Shown piece after piece: positions 48,083 to 58,907 of a stretch of 58,960 nt of DNA. The notes below the pieces were generated by a model. The model made no database searches. It was not told the origin of the DNA and was given only the letters and a program-made list of their open reading frames with translations. The translations under genes were made by a program, and so were the position numbers. Source of the stretch: Pelagophyceae sp. CCMP2097 (Eukaryota; Sar; Pelagophyceae); contig MU657179.1 in the NCBI GenBank assembly GCA_026770575.1, positions 45,003-103,962 of the forward strand. Reading direction: 5' to 3'. How positions within the stretch are numbered: the stretch's first letter is position 1; each line of letters begins with the position of its first letter.

Positions 48083-49476
48083 CGCCGCGCCCGCGCCCGC
48101 CGCGGAGGCCGCGCGCCTGCGGGAGCCACACGCTTTAGATGGCGGCGCTTCCGACAGCGGCGCGACCCGCAGCACCGCGGCCGCCGCAGCCCGCGGCACC
48201 GCGGCCTTCCTCGCCCACGGCGCCCGCGTTTCTCACCGTGGGCGCGCGGTAGTTGGCCGCGAGGTTGCGCGTGTGCCTGGCCTTGAGCCGGGCGTGCTCC
48301 TAGTAAGGTCGTCTCAGAGTGCCGCCGGCTGTCTGAGACTCTTACTGGCCGCGTCACTGAGTCTCTCAGAGTGCGACGTGCCCGCCGCCGCCGCCGCCGC
48401 ACCTCGTCCTGTAGCTGCGCCGCGTCGAGCGCGGCGCGCGCGTCGGCGTCCCTAGCGCGCGCCGTCGCGCACCGCGTGCATTTGGGCGCCGCTGGCGTGT
48501 CTCTCAAAAGCGGGCCCTCCACCGTCGCGGCCCTGAGGCGTACATGTCGGCGAGCTTCGCCCGCGCCGCCGCGTTCGCCGCCGCCGCCTCGAGGCGCTTC
48601 TGCTCGAAGAACCTAGCATACGACGTTTGTCCGAGGGCGCGCAGAGGGCGCGCGAGCGTACACGGCGGGGACGCCGGTCGGTCGGGGGACGCTTGCTCGC
48701 GGCCGGCGCGGTCGTCCGGCGCCGCGGCCACCGCGTGATGCGGCGCCTCTGGCGGCGTGACGGGCGCCGTCATTGGCATGGACTTGGGCATTGGCGCCGG
48801 CTTTGGCATGAGCGGCGGCCCGGCCGGCATGGGCGGCGGCCGGAACGCCGCGGGTTTCGTGGCGGGTCGGTCCGAGTGCCGCGGCGCGAACTCCTTTTCG
48901 AGGTACCAGGTCCGCACGAGGCCCTGCGAGTTGGCGTCTGCCGAGGCGCATTGGACCGCGTCCGACGACACCATCGACCAGCCTGTGCGCGCGAAGCGCC
49001 GTCCGAGAAGGCAACGCGCAGAGGACGGCGACTCTGAGAAGCGACGACTGGAGACTCGACTACGACCTGCGCCGCACCGCAGGAGCGGAGCGCGCCGAGG
49101 ACCTACGGGGGGTCACCTCGAGCGAGCGAGCGACGGTGCACTCGAGCGCTCTTGACGGACCGTGAGTACCTGCGACGCAGCGAAGTCAGATCCGCCAAGC
49201 GAGGCCTCTGCGGACGCGCGCGGGGCCACGCACTCTTCGATCGTCGATCTGGGCCGCGACGAGCCTGGCGACGTACGCATTGATGGAGTCGCTCGACGCA
49301 GGGCATGCCGCCCGAGGACGATGAGCCACGCACGCGCCGCGTTCGTGGTCAGCCACGAAGAGCGGCCCCTTCGCGCCGAGGTGCTGCAGGACGGCGTCGA
49401 GCTCCGCGGCGTCCGTGGCCGCGTCGCATGCGTCGTCCAACCTAGCGGGGCCGCGCGTCGTTTGCGCTCGGGCCAT
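48083..49476 (-). CDS. hypothetical multi-exon protein, possibly coiled-coil
   Basis: Tentative model. The start at 49476 reads MARAQTTRGPARLDDACDAA, TDAAELDAVLQHLGAKGPLF, ...SDSINAYVARLVAAQIDD. Further exons on the minus strand give LVRTWYLEKEFAPRHSDRPA, a Pro/Met-rich linker (PPPMPAGPPLMPKPAPMPKS), TSYARFFEQKRLEAAAANAA and ARAKLADMYA, then ALDAAQLQDEVRRRRRARRT and EHARLKARHTRNLAANYRAP before a GTGAGA donor at about 48240. The charged helices suggest a coiled-coil scaffold. No family is recognised and exon joins, especially the 3' end, are guesses. Repeats of CTCAGAGTG and its variants near 48305-48375 complicate the reading. Confidence 0.35.
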
Positions 49477-49993
49477 CCCTCAGCGCCGCCCTGAGCTGCC
49501 GCGTGGGGGGACATATGGGCGCCCACAAGCCCATATGGGCTGGAGCCCACACGGCCCACAGGATCCCATACGGGACCCCATGTGGGCTCCCATGTCCCAT
49601 ATAGGATAGGCTGGAGCCCATAAGCAAGCGTCCCACGCGGCGACTCAGGCGACGCCGGGCCGCGTGCTGCAGCCGCAGCGAAGAAGCCTCGCCGCATGGG
49701 CCCGGCGCGTCCGGCCGCTGCGAGAGTTGCAAGATCCGGATCATCTCCTCGCTTCTTCCAGCCTCACCGCAGAGTCGGAGAGGGGCGGCCCCGAGGCGGC
49801 GCGGCGCGAGAGCGTCGAGCCACGCGTTCCGAGAACGGGGACCTCTTCCCGGCACTTTGTTCTCGCGTCGGAACAAAGTTCGAAAGTCAACAAGTCCCTC
49901 TTGTTGAGCTGCAGACTTTTCGAAAGGTTTCGCCCAATCCGGCGAAGACCCACAGAAGAATTCCCCGAAGGCGTCGCGCGAGTGGCGGCCGGC
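49477..49993. other. spacer with CCCATATGGG-rich cluster
   Basis: Bases 49511-49623 contain many copies of CCCATATGGG-like palindromes and GGCTGGAGCCCA twice. The rest is promoter or 5' UTR of the ARM protein. No gene is recognised. Confidence 0.6.
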
Positions 49994-51021
49994 ATGCAGT
50001 TCCTCGCCGGCGCGCGCGCGTCGCGCGCCTCGCTGCTTCGGCGCGGCCTCTTGCAGAGCGCGCGGCGGTATCCGGCGCCGCCGCAGCGCCGTTGCCTCTT
50101 CCTTGCGACGGCGAAGCGCCTCGCTTCGAAAGAAGGCCTAGTCATCAATCCGAAGCAACCCAAAGGCGACAAGGACGTCAACGCGCTCGCGCAGAAACGA
50201 GACGTGACCCACTCAAGCGGCGTCTTGACAAAGGTGTTGCTGGTGTCGTGAAGACGAGGCGGCGCTCGTAGGCGGTGGGCCTGGTGGACGTGCTGCGCAG
50301 CGGCCGGTACCGGCTGAAGATGGAGGCGGCGTTCGCGGTGCACAAGCTGGCGCTGAAGGACGCGTCGATGCGCGGCGCGTTGGGCGACGCTGGGGGCGTC
50401 GAGCTCCTCATAGAACTCTTGCGCGAACCGCAGTCTGCCGAAGCGCAAAAGGCTTTCGCGTCGGCGCTTTTGTCGCTGGCGGACGAGCACGCTGCGAACG
50501 AGCGGCGCATGGTGCGCCTTGGCGCCGTGGAGTTGTTTGTAGCATTGCTGAAGGACGAGCCTTCCGAGACGCGCAATTATGCAGTCGCTCTCATGGACAT
50601 CTTCTCCTCGCTCGTCCCGGCCCATCAGCAGCGCGTCGTGGACTGCGGCGGCGTCAACGCTTTGGCCAGGCTGGCGAGGACGGCTCTAGACGACGACGAC
50701 CGCATGCTCGCCGCGGGCGCTTTATCTGCCCTGCTCTGGCACGACGGCGCCAAGCCCCTCGTGGCCATGTCTTTAGGATTAAAGCCGGATGCGAAGGAGC
50801 ATGTGATTGGGGACAGGATTGTGGACATTGTCGCGAGTCGGAAGTTTAAAATGGACTTCAAAAACGAAGACATGCATCAGGACACGGGCGACACCGGCGT
50901 CCGCTTCAATCCTGGGGCCGGCCTGGTGCGGCCCAGCCAGGATCCGATCCAAAAGAGACCAGACGAGGACCCGCGCCAGAAGAGGCCCGATAAAGGCACG
51001 AGGAGGCCGGGACCCAACTAA
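49994..51021 (+). CDS. organelle-targeted armadillo-repeat protein
   Basis: Exon 1 (49994-50233) begins MQFLAGARASRASLLRRGLL, an Arg-rich presequence. A 38-nt intron (50234-50271, phase 0) is among the shortest here. Exon 2 encodes AVGLVDVLRSGRYRLKMEAA and about four ARM units (GGVELLIELLREPQSAEAQK, GAVELFVALLKDEPSETRNY, GGVNALARLARTALDDDDRM). The tail is repetitive and basic: SQDPIQKRPDEDPRQKRPDK. Such helical solenoids act as protein-binding scaffolds; the mitochondrial location is inferred from the leader. Ends TAA at 51019-51021. Confidence 0.75.
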
Positions 51022-51192
51022 GGCACACCTGTCGAATGACGACCCCGGCCCGTCTAAGGATCCCGCCCCGTCTTAAAAACCCGCGTCAGAGGACGGTGAG
51101 CTGCGGGTGAAATCAACTTGGAATTGTTAGTACTTTGCCGGCCGCTTCGCAAGGCCTCCGAGCGCCGCCGGCGCGAAAAGCCGGGGCCCGCA

Positions 51193-52220
51193 TCATCTCG
51201 GTCGCCTCGGCGGCGCGCCGGACTCCAAAGCCTCTGGGGCGTCGGAATCGAACTCGTCGCGCGCGAACGTCATGGCGCCAGCCTTGACGGACCATTTGCC
51301 CTGCAGAGTGGCATCTTTGACAACACCAGCCGTGACCAGGAACGAAGAAGACTTAATCTTTGCCCACTCGTCGGCGCCGACGATGCGGATCAGTTCGCGC
51401 GAGTCTAAGTCGGAAGCCGAAGCGCGTCTCGGGAAGTCTTCCGAGTCGTCGTCCTCGTCGGCGAACGACTCGCGGTCCGGCCCGTCGTCGTCGAGGTCGT
51501 CGTCGGCGAATCTGGCGTTTGATTCGAGGTGGATGGAGTCCCAACTCGTCTGGATGTCATCTTCGGCTAAGTCGTCGTCGTCGCCCTCACGAAAATCGTT
51601 CAAAGCCATCCTCAAACGGTCGCCGATGGGCCGGCGCACGTCGACGCCGTCCGTGAGGCCCAGCGTGTTGGCTCGGATCATGAACGATGTCCACTGCCAT
51701 AGAGAACGCGCAGAGTCGTGGATCCGCCTACAGGACTCTCGAGCCCGGGGGCGGAAACGCAGAGACTCTCCGCGTTTGCACTTGCGCATGCAACGGCCCC
51801 AGCCCTCCCAGAGTGCCTTGCAGCGGCCCCCGTCCTCGGGCCACGCACTCTTGGAGGTCGCGTTCGCCGTCGACGACGAGCTGCAGGTCGGCGCGCACGC
51901 GGGCGGCCACGCGCGCCTCAAAGTTCGGCCGGATCGCGAACTCGTCCGCGTACGCCTCCGCCTTCGCCGCGTCGACCTTTGAAGGCGCCGCCACGTCGGG
52001 CTGAGCTTCGTCGTCGCCGGCCGATGCGCGGGCCGCGGAGAGGCCGCGCCGAGATAGTCGCGTGGGCGCCCATGCCTGTTTGGTCGTCTCGTGGCGGGGC
52101 TTCCGGATGCGTCTTTTCAAAGAAGGCGGCGGGGGTGGGGAACACGTTCGTAGGGACGCCGCAGGTGTGGGACTTGGGCGACCCTCGAAAGGAGCGAGGC
52201 GAGCGGGAGGAAGAAGGCAA
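51193..52220 (-). CDS. hypothetical protein with probable signal peptide and acidic middle
   Basis: The proposed start at about 52240-52220 gives MRGSLAFFLPLASLLS, a signal-like leader. After an intron whose borders are uncertain comes RKPRHETTKQAWAPTRLSRR, then ASAGDDEAQPDVAAPSKVDA, AKAEAYADEFAIRPNFEARV and QLVVDGERDLQE. A phase 2 intron of about 100 nt (donor GTGCGT near 51864, acceptor near 51727) joins RIHDSARSLWQWTSFMIRAN, GDRLRMALNDFREGDDDDLA, an Asp/Glu-rich stretch and ADEWAKIKSSSFLVTAGVVK to the stop at 51193. The leader followed by a basic segment could be a bipartite plastid signal. No family is recognised. The last exon is secure; the first is tentative. Confidence 0.5.
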
Positions 52221-52240
52221 GCGATCCCCGCATGTCTACT

Positions 52241-52633
52241 TAGCGGCGCGACGAGGAAGCCTTGGCCTTTGAAGGGCCTCCCCGCCGGGGGCCCACTGAC
52301 GAAGTTGCGAAGAAGCCTGAGGTTGCGACGCTTCCAGGTTCAGGTGCGGTTCCTGGAGTCCGAGACGTCAGTCTGCACTACAATTGTATGCATAGGAATT
52401 CCTATATGATCTCTCCGGTTCCGGATCCTCTGGCGCCAAGGGTTTCGGTCAGTTCTTCTTCGATGGTTCTGCAGGCGTCGTCGTCGGAAGCGCCTCTCGA
52501 GTGTCGTCGTCGTGGTAATGTTAAAATAGAGGGCACATCTATAAAAGGGGGTCGAGCTGCTGTCGTCGGCGGGCTGTCAGACGGTCGTGGCCCGTCGTGG
52601 CCCAGAGTATGGCGGTCATTGTGGTGGCGGCGG
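52241..52633. other. spacer between unknown gene and CFAP52 3' end
   Basis: No gene recognised. Bases 52370-52420 and 52515-52560 are lower in GC. Contains the 3' UTR of CFAP52 and probable promoter of the preceding minus-strand gene. Confidence 0.4.
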
Positions 52634-54720
52634 CTAGTGCTGGAGGCCGTGGAGGGACCAGATGTAGATGCCGCCCTCGTCGCCGACGGAGACAGCAAAG
52701 GTCTGGTCGGGCGAGATTTTGACCGCGTTGACGCGTTTGGAGTGCCCGACGCCGCACGCGGTCGCGACGCCGTCGTCGTAGTTCCAAGTCTTGACCGTCT
52801 TGTCCGCCGACCCGGTGACGAACCAGGCACCCTTCTTCGGCTCGATGTCCAGCGCCGTCATCTCGTCGGAGAAGGAGCCGTCGACGACGCGGATGCGCGA
52901 CGCGTCGAAGGCGTCCCAATACGTAATCTTTGAGTTGGACCCGGTCGTCAGCAGCTGCGACTCGTCGGGGTGCCAAGCGACGTTGGTGAAGATGTTGGAC
53001 TCGAACAGGGCGAGCTTGCGCACGCGCGAGTGCAGGTCAAAGCTCAGGCACGAGCCGTCCGCGGAAGCGGAGACGGCCATCGAGCCGTCGGCGCTCACCT
53101 TTAGCGCATTGACCACGGCGCGGTGCTCCTTGATGCTGAAGAGCATGGCCTGGTGGGACGAGGTGACGCGCCAGCCGCGGATGCGGCCGTCGCGGCCGCC
53201 GGAGAGTAGCGTCCAGGCATTACAGGGCGCGTCGTTGGGCACGGCAGCCAGCGCGGTGACGCCGTCCGTGTGCGCGTCGTTGATGACGAACTTGAGCTTG
53301 CCCGACTCTGGGAGGAAGGAGCGGATCCGGCCGTCGGACCAGCCGGTCACGATTTCCCCACCGTCGTCCGTCGTGAGCACGGCCTCGCACTCCAAATTTG
53401 GCACGCGGATTCGGAGCAGCTCCGACTGCTTCTTGGCGTTCCAGACGCGGACGTCGCCACCGGAGGAGCACGTGACGAAGACGTCAGAGAAGTTGGCCGG
53501 GAAGACAACATCTTTCACTTTTCCAACGTGCGCTGTCGCCACAAGGTCAGCATGCCAAGAGTCGACGGCGACGCGGTAGCGGTTCGAGTCGGAAGTGCCG
53601 ACGTAAAACGTCGGGTCCGACGGGCCCAGGAGCGAGATGGAGGTCACCTCGCCGAGGATGTCGCCGCAGTTCTTTCCTGCGACGTTGTTTAATTCCGCGT
53701 TCATCATCAAAAGCGTGCCGTCGCCGGCGCCGACGATGACGTTCTCGTTGCCCGACTTCGGGTTGACCCAGCACGCGATGGACTGGACGCCCTGGCCCAC
53801 TCGCTTGGCGGAGACCTTTTTCAGCATCGGGCGGACGCGGTCCGGGTCGTTTGGGAGCTGAATGCCGTCGCGGTCGATGCAGAACTTCAGGACCTCGCCC
53901 GTCGTCGTGCCGGCGTAGCACCACTGGTCGTCGGGCGACACGGCCGCGCAGCGGATGACGCGCTTCAAGGTACCCATCTGCGCGTCCATCGCGTGCAGCT
54001 TCGGCAAAGATATGTCAACCTAGAGGCAAGCGTCGCGGTGCCGCAGAGTCGCGATCGATCATCTACGAGGCTGCCAGGCGCGGGCCACGTCGTTGCAAAA
54101 GCGCGCACCTGCCAGACGCGGAGGTGCCGCGAGCCGCACGTGACGAGGCGGTCGGGGTTTCTTGCGAGCCACTGGAGGTTCAGGGCCGTGTCCGCCGCCG
54201 CGGGCTGGCCGCAGATGGCCTCGCCGGTGCGGAGGTCCCAGATGACGAGGGCGTTGTCGTCGCGGCCGCCGAGCGTGGCGAGGAGCGAGTCGTCGCAGTT
54301 GATACCCACCGACTGCACGCTGCCCTTGTGCTGCCGAAGGCGGTGCACCAGCACCTTGCCGGACACCGAGTCCCCCGCCAGCGCCGCCTCGCACGCCTCG
54401 ACGAGGTCCCAGACGATGACGTCCGCGGGCACGCCCTGGTGGCTGTGCTGCCCAGAGGCCAGCCGCGTGCCGTCCTTCGAGACGCAGAGGCAGGAGACGT
54501 CGTGGTTGTGGCCCTCCAGGAAGGCCACGGCGCCGCCGGCGCCCGGCTGCTTCACGACGACGAGCGACCCGAGCGGGAAGATGGTCCAGGCATCCCCGGG
54601 CAGCCGCTTCGAGTGCACGTGCACGAGGCCGCCGTTCACGCTGCCGCTGAACCCGATGAGGCCGTCGAGCGGCAGCGACTTCGCGTCCTCCGCGAGCCCC
54701 ATGCCGCGCACCGAGTCTAG
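52634..54720 (-). CDS. CFAP52: CFAP52 (WDR16), cilia- and flagella-associated WD40 protein
   Basis: Two exons, 54720-54109 and 54019-52634, with an 89-nt phase 0 intron that joins RVWQ to VDISLPKLHAMDAQMG; 665 residues, close to the family size. The sequence follows CFAP52 throughout: LDGLIGFSGSVNGGLVHVHS, EGHNHDVSCLCVSKDGTRLA, SGQHSHQGVPADVIVWDLVE, HKGSVQSVGINCDDSLLATL, GGRDDNALVIWDLRTGEAIC, GTTTGEVLKFCIDRDG, DVVFPANFSDVFVTCSSGGD, LLRIRVPNLECEAVLTTDDG, KFVINDAHTDGVTALAAVPN, and a final GVGHSKRVNAVKISPDQTFA. Two seven-bladed propellers bind tubulin inside doublet microtubules (a microtubule inner protein). It implies a motile axoneme. Confidence 0.95.
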
Positions 54721-55174
54721 CAAACGTCGGTCGGCCAGATGCGCAAAACGGACTGCGTTGATTTCGATACGGCGAGTAAACCGTTGATTTTTGGGAAATC
54801 GGCGCGCGCGGCGTGGCGCCCAAAGTAGTGCCGCACGACGCCTCCCAAACGGCGGGAGGCCCCGAAACCCGCCCGAAATTCACCGGCCGGGGGTTTGATA
54901 AAAAATGGAGAAGCCACTTTCTTCGGCCCTGCGCGGGACGACGAGGCATTTCCCCGCCCAGGAGTCCTCAAAACGCCAACGCACGACAAGTTCTCCAATT
55001 TCAGCGAATGGGATATTTTCACGCGTCTTGCCGAGGCCGAGTCGACGGGGCGACGATCCGGGACTCGGCATAGGCCACCACGGTAGTCATGTAGCAGAAC
55101 CTGGTTATGTATTATCTTTTTCGGACCCGAGCCCGAGCCAGTTGCGACGAGTCGCCGCGCGGGTCGTTGGGGGA
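54721..55174. other. spacer between CFAP52 start and WW-protein 3' end
   Basis: Holds the CFAP52 promoter and the 3' UTR of the WW-domain gene, both minus strand. No gene is recognised. Confidence 0.4.
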
Positions 55175-56020
55175 TCAGGTCCAGTCGTCGCCGTCGTCGC
55201 CACCGCCGTCGTCGAACATGCCGCCTCCGCCCCATTCGAACCTAGTGCGTCGTGTACGACGCTCACTCGGGAATGGTGGTCCTTTGCCAGCAGAACGCCA
55301 GACGCCGAATCGCACGAATCTTCCTCCGACGGAGGCGCCTCCGGCGGTGCTTCTTGCATCGGGCTCGCGCCGCCGGCCGCCGACCCGGCGTCCGTCGGCG
55401 CCGGCGACCCGCCACCGAACCTATTAGCCGGCGCCTCGGGAGCCGACTCGCGAGTCGTTTCGCGAGTCGACCGAGGCGCTGCTCACATGGACCCGACGGC
55501 CATGCGCGCCATGCTGGAGCCCGCGCCAAATGCCATGCCCTCGGCCATGGCGCCCATGAAGCCGCCGCCGCCTGCCGGCTGCTGCTGTTGCATTGCCGCG
55601 GCGTCCTGCTGCTGCTGCGCCGTCGGCGGTGCCGGCTTGGGCGCGCCGAGCGGCGTCGTCTCGTCGGTCTGCGTGTTCCACCAATACGACGGGCCGCCGC
55701 CGGTATCCTTGACCTAGGCAGAGCGAGCCTCGGCGATGTGTCAAATACGCGGATTGTCGAATATTAAGGCCACCCTTTAAAAAGTGCGTGCGACGTGCTG
55801 CCGTGCGGCGGCGCACCTCTTGCCACGGATCCACGGCCGGCGGCGGCCCCGTGGCGGCGGCCGGCGGCGGCGGCCCTGGGGCGGGGGCGGCCGGGTGCGC
55901 GGCGCTCACGAGCGCGCCCACGCCGGAGCCGGGCTTCTGCCGCGCCAGGAAGCGACGCGCAGGCAGACGGCTGCGCACGCACGCCCGCAGGACCAAGCGC
56001 GACGCCATGAGCGACGCCAT
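55175..56020 (-). CDS. mitochondrial WW-domain protein with glycine-rich hydrophobic segment
   Basis: The start at 56020 reads MASLMASRLVLRACVRSRLP, ARRFLARQK, a mitochondrial presequence. After a Pro/Ala linker the WW domain is split by an intron: DPWQE, then VKDTGGGPSYWWNTQTDETT and PLGAPKP, with the first Trp, the central aromatic pair and the final Pro but Pro for the second Trp. Then come a Gln-rich stretch, GGGGFMGAMAEGMAFGAGSS and MARMAVGSM, recalling the Gly/Met hydrophobic segment of CHCHD2/CHCHD10, then FGGGSPAPTDAGSAAGGASP and an acidic end with CDSASG. The last exon (about 55242-55175) ends FDDGGGDDGDDWT or an alternative frame. No twin CX9C motif is present. Function unknown. Confidence 0.65.
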
Positions 56021-56282
56021 CGAACGAACCGGGACCCTCTCGAGAAGAATCTCAGAGCCCTTCGCTGAATTGAATTGGGCGATAGATAGTTCTCTCTCTT
56101 TTCGGCATGGCGGGTACTGCAGTGGGGGATTTCCAGCAGAAGCTCAAAGGTCCCCTCCCATTCCGACCGTCACCGCCGACGACGAGGCCGACGGCGACGC
56201 CGACGGCGCCGCGGAGCCGCCCGGGCCGTCCATGGAGCACCTCTTCACCGAAGAGGACGACGACGACCTCGTGCCGCTCTAG
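56007..56282 (+). CDS. small protein with acidic C terminus, hypothetical
   Basis: 91 residues: MSDAIERTGTLSRRISEPFA, ELNWAIDSSLSFRHGG, then a Pro-rich link and ADDEADGDADGAAEPPGPSM, EHLFTEEDDDDLVPL. The acidic end with MEHLFTEEDDDDLVPL is non-random and looks conserved, but I cannot name the family. The start overlaps the divergent WW-domain start by 14 bp; an ATG at 56107 in another frame leads nowhere useful, and CTGCAG at about 56116 could be an acceptor, making this only a last exon. Confidence 0.45.
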   Translation: MSDAIERTGTLSRRISEPFAELNWAIDSSLSFRHGGYCSGGFPAEAQRSPPIPTVTADDEADGDADGAAEPPGPSMEHLFTEEDDDDLVPL

Positions 56283-56651
56283 CTCGTGTCTAGTTTCCGA
56301 ATGTTTCCCAAAGCTCGACCCGGGCCACCCGCTCTGCAGTTCCTCCGACTAAACCTCTTTTGCTCGTCGGTGGCGGCCAGCATACCGTCATCTCGGTTGG
56401 CGGCCCGTCAACCGCGAGTAGGGTCCAGTCGTTTCTCGTCGTCCGCACGTGCTCCGCGGCGTCATGACGTCAGGGTCGTTGAGAAGAGTCTCACAAAATG
56501 TAACGCCCAACGGTCACAACGCGTGTGACTCTCTCCAAACCCGCTGCGAAGGCCTTCCACAGCAGCCGGCGATGAAGGCAATGGCGGCGTTTCTCTGACC
56601 TGCCTCGGCGCTCCAGGGGGGGCAGAGTAAACGTGACTTTCTTGGCCAACC
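56283..56651. other. spacer without recognised gene
   Basis: No family or repeat is recognised; it precedes the interrupted repeat gene. Confidence 0.4.
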
Positions 56652-58100
56652 ATGGATGCGCCATCTGGAGTCCGACAATTGGCCTTGCAAGCCTTGGGCT
56701 GCGGCGGCGTTTGCCTCGTGTCCGACTCGGCGCGGCGCGGCGTCGTCGAGTCACAAGGCGACGGATGCTGATGGGTCGTGCGGTTCGCCGACAAGAGCCG
56801 CAACTTCAAAATCAACGACCTCGAGGTGCTGCCGTCCGACGACGCCACGTTCGAGCCGTCGCAAGCTCCGCCGAGCTCGGTGGAGAAGCGAGCGACCACC
56901 ATGGCGGCACGAGCCGTGCACGTTGAGTTACGCGTCTGCCTCGCGAGCGACTCGGCGTGGCGCGGCGTCGTCGAGGCACATGTCGCTGGAGGCTGCTGGG
57001 CCGTGCAGTTCGCAGACAAGAGCCGCAACATTCGCGCCATGGATCTCGCGGTGCTGCCGTTCGACGAAGCCACGTTCGAGCCGTCGCAAGCTCCGCTGAA
57101 CAAGGCGGAGAAGCGGGCGACAACCGTGGCGGCACGAGCCGTGCAGGTTGGCGTGCGGGTCTGCCTCGTGAACGACTCGGCGCGGCGCGGCGTCGTCAAG
57201 TCACGTGTCGGAAAAGGCTTTGGAGGCTACTGGGTCGTGCAGTTCACCGACAAGAGTCGCAACATCCACATTAAGTACCTCTAGGTGCTGCCGTCCGACG
57301 ACGCCACGTTCGAGCCGTCGCAAGCTCCGCCGAACGCGGCGGAGAGACAACAAGAGAAGCGTGCAAAGGCCAGTTCCGTGGACCGGGCGCTCAAAGCAGC
57401 GGCTCCACCGGCTGCCGCATCGAGCCGCAAACGCCGTGCCGAGGCCTCCGACGACGCGGGCGACGCGGCCGCAGCCGAGGCTTCTGCCGACAGCGAGGAG
57501 CTCGGCGACGGTGCTTCGGACGACGAGCCGCGAGTGAAGCGGCTGAGAGACCTCGGGCCCGAGGCGCTCGAGTCGGCCCCGCTGTTTAGCAGCCTCGATG
57601 ATGCCAACCGGGAGATCGCCCGGCTGCGGGCGCTCATCGGCGGCGCGCTCGTCGAAACGATCGACGTCGACGCAGACGGAGCCGTCGAGGCCGCGGCCGA
57701 GGCCGCTGCGCGGCGCCACGCGACGGCGGCGCCGGCGAGCGGCCTCGCCGCCCTCGTCTCGCTCCATGCGTCACACGAGACCATTTCCGTCGCGATCAAG
57801 GAGGAGCGAGACACGGTCACAGAGGAGAGGGACAAGGTCACGGAGGACCAGGACGACCACGAGGACGAGTGCAAGACGGCGCACAACTTCATCGAGCGGC
57901 AGAAAGATGTGATCGGCAGCCTGAAGGATGAGATCGCCGGCCTGCGGCTGGAGATCGACGGCCTGCGGCGTGAGGCGCAGCGCCGCGACGACGCCAGAGC
58001 GCGCCGCGTCGCCGAGCTCGAGGCCGCCATCGCCGAGCTCGAGGCCGCCGCCATTGCGGCGCCGCCACAGCCGACGAAACAGCGCGCGCGCCCGGAGTGA
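56652..58100 (+). pseudogene. repeat-domain and coiled-coil gene interrupted by two in-frame stops
   Basis: One frame from ATG 56652 (MDAPSGVRQLALQALGCGGV) to 58100 encodes three units of about 80 residues. Each has VCLVxDSARRGVVxS, WVVxFxDKSRN and LEVLPSDDATFEPSQAP, likely small beta-barrel (Tudor/KOW-like) modules. A 200-residue region follows with a long coiled coil: EERDTVTEERDKVTEDQDDH and DEIAGLRLEIDGLRREAQRR. Two stops interrupt it: TGA at 56769-56771, an extra codon relative to unit 2, and TAG at 57282-57284, where unit 1 has GAG. Frame is otherwise kept. Options are a young pseudogene, readthrough, or introns (TCTAG precedes the second break and could be an acceptor). The part after 57285 is the best preserved. 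Confidence 0.6.
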
Positions 58101-58907
58101 TCGCGCGGCTCGGACACTGTGTTCCTGCCCAGTACATTCAGACTCTTCTTCATGTGTTTCCGGTTCCGAGACCCGGGCCGCTGCCGCGGCGCGGGACACG
58201 CAGCGGCACGCCCACACACATCGTGTTTCGACGACGGGGAGGCGCGCATGCGGGCAGCGACGCCGCCGCCCGACGACGGGTGGAACCGCTTCAGCGGTAC
58301 CGTCTCGACCGGCGCAACGCACGCGCCCTGTGTAGAAGGCTCCAGGGGGCTGGAGCCGAACGATCCGAGCGGGGCGCTCGCCGGGTGCGTAGGCCCCGAG
58401 GAATCGTCCGAGCGCGGCAAAGATGGTGTGAAGAATCCTCAAGTCCATGTCGATGGCCAGGCAAGGGTCCTCGTGACCCTGTCGAGGTCTGTCGAGGCGG
58501 GAGCTCCCGTCACGCCGCATTCAATGTCTCTTTCCGGAATATAAATCAAAACCCTCATGCCTCACGCCGCTTCGCCCGCCGTTTCGCCCGCCGAAAGCCA
58601 ACTGCGCGTGCCATCAATCCATGCCTGCGGCCCACTTGGTGCTCTCAGACGGTCTCGCGTCGTCCCGAAAGAGACTCACTTAGAGTCCCTCGAGCAAGGG
58701 GCCTTGGAAAACCCGAAGCTCTCACAAAAACTCTTGCGAGGCGACGAGACGCGCGCGGCCCCGCAGGCGGACCACGACGGAGGCGGTTTTGTGGCAGACG
58801 ATTTTTTCGAGATGCCGAGCTCCGGTGCCAGCGCGCAGCAAAGCCTGCACAGAGCAGCGTCCAGGATCGTATGCACAGCACTCAATCTCAAACCAAGCAT
58901 CCCTAGG
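58101..58907. other. interval without recognised gene
   Basis: Open frames on both strands are low complexity and show no family. Bases 58560-58600 contain CGCTTCGCCCGCCGTTTCGC-type short repeats. Confidence 0.4.

Noticed and set aside
56769..56771. TGA as selenocysteine in the repeat gene
   Set aside because: Pelagophytes are rich in selenoproteins, but the TGA is an inserted codon relative to the sister module, with no redox motif and no recognised SECIS structure, and a TAG follows later.
57281..58420. 379-codon open frame on the minus strand
   Set aside because: Antisense to the coiled-coil region; Ser/Ala-rich composition mirrors the sense strand repeats and no domain is seen.
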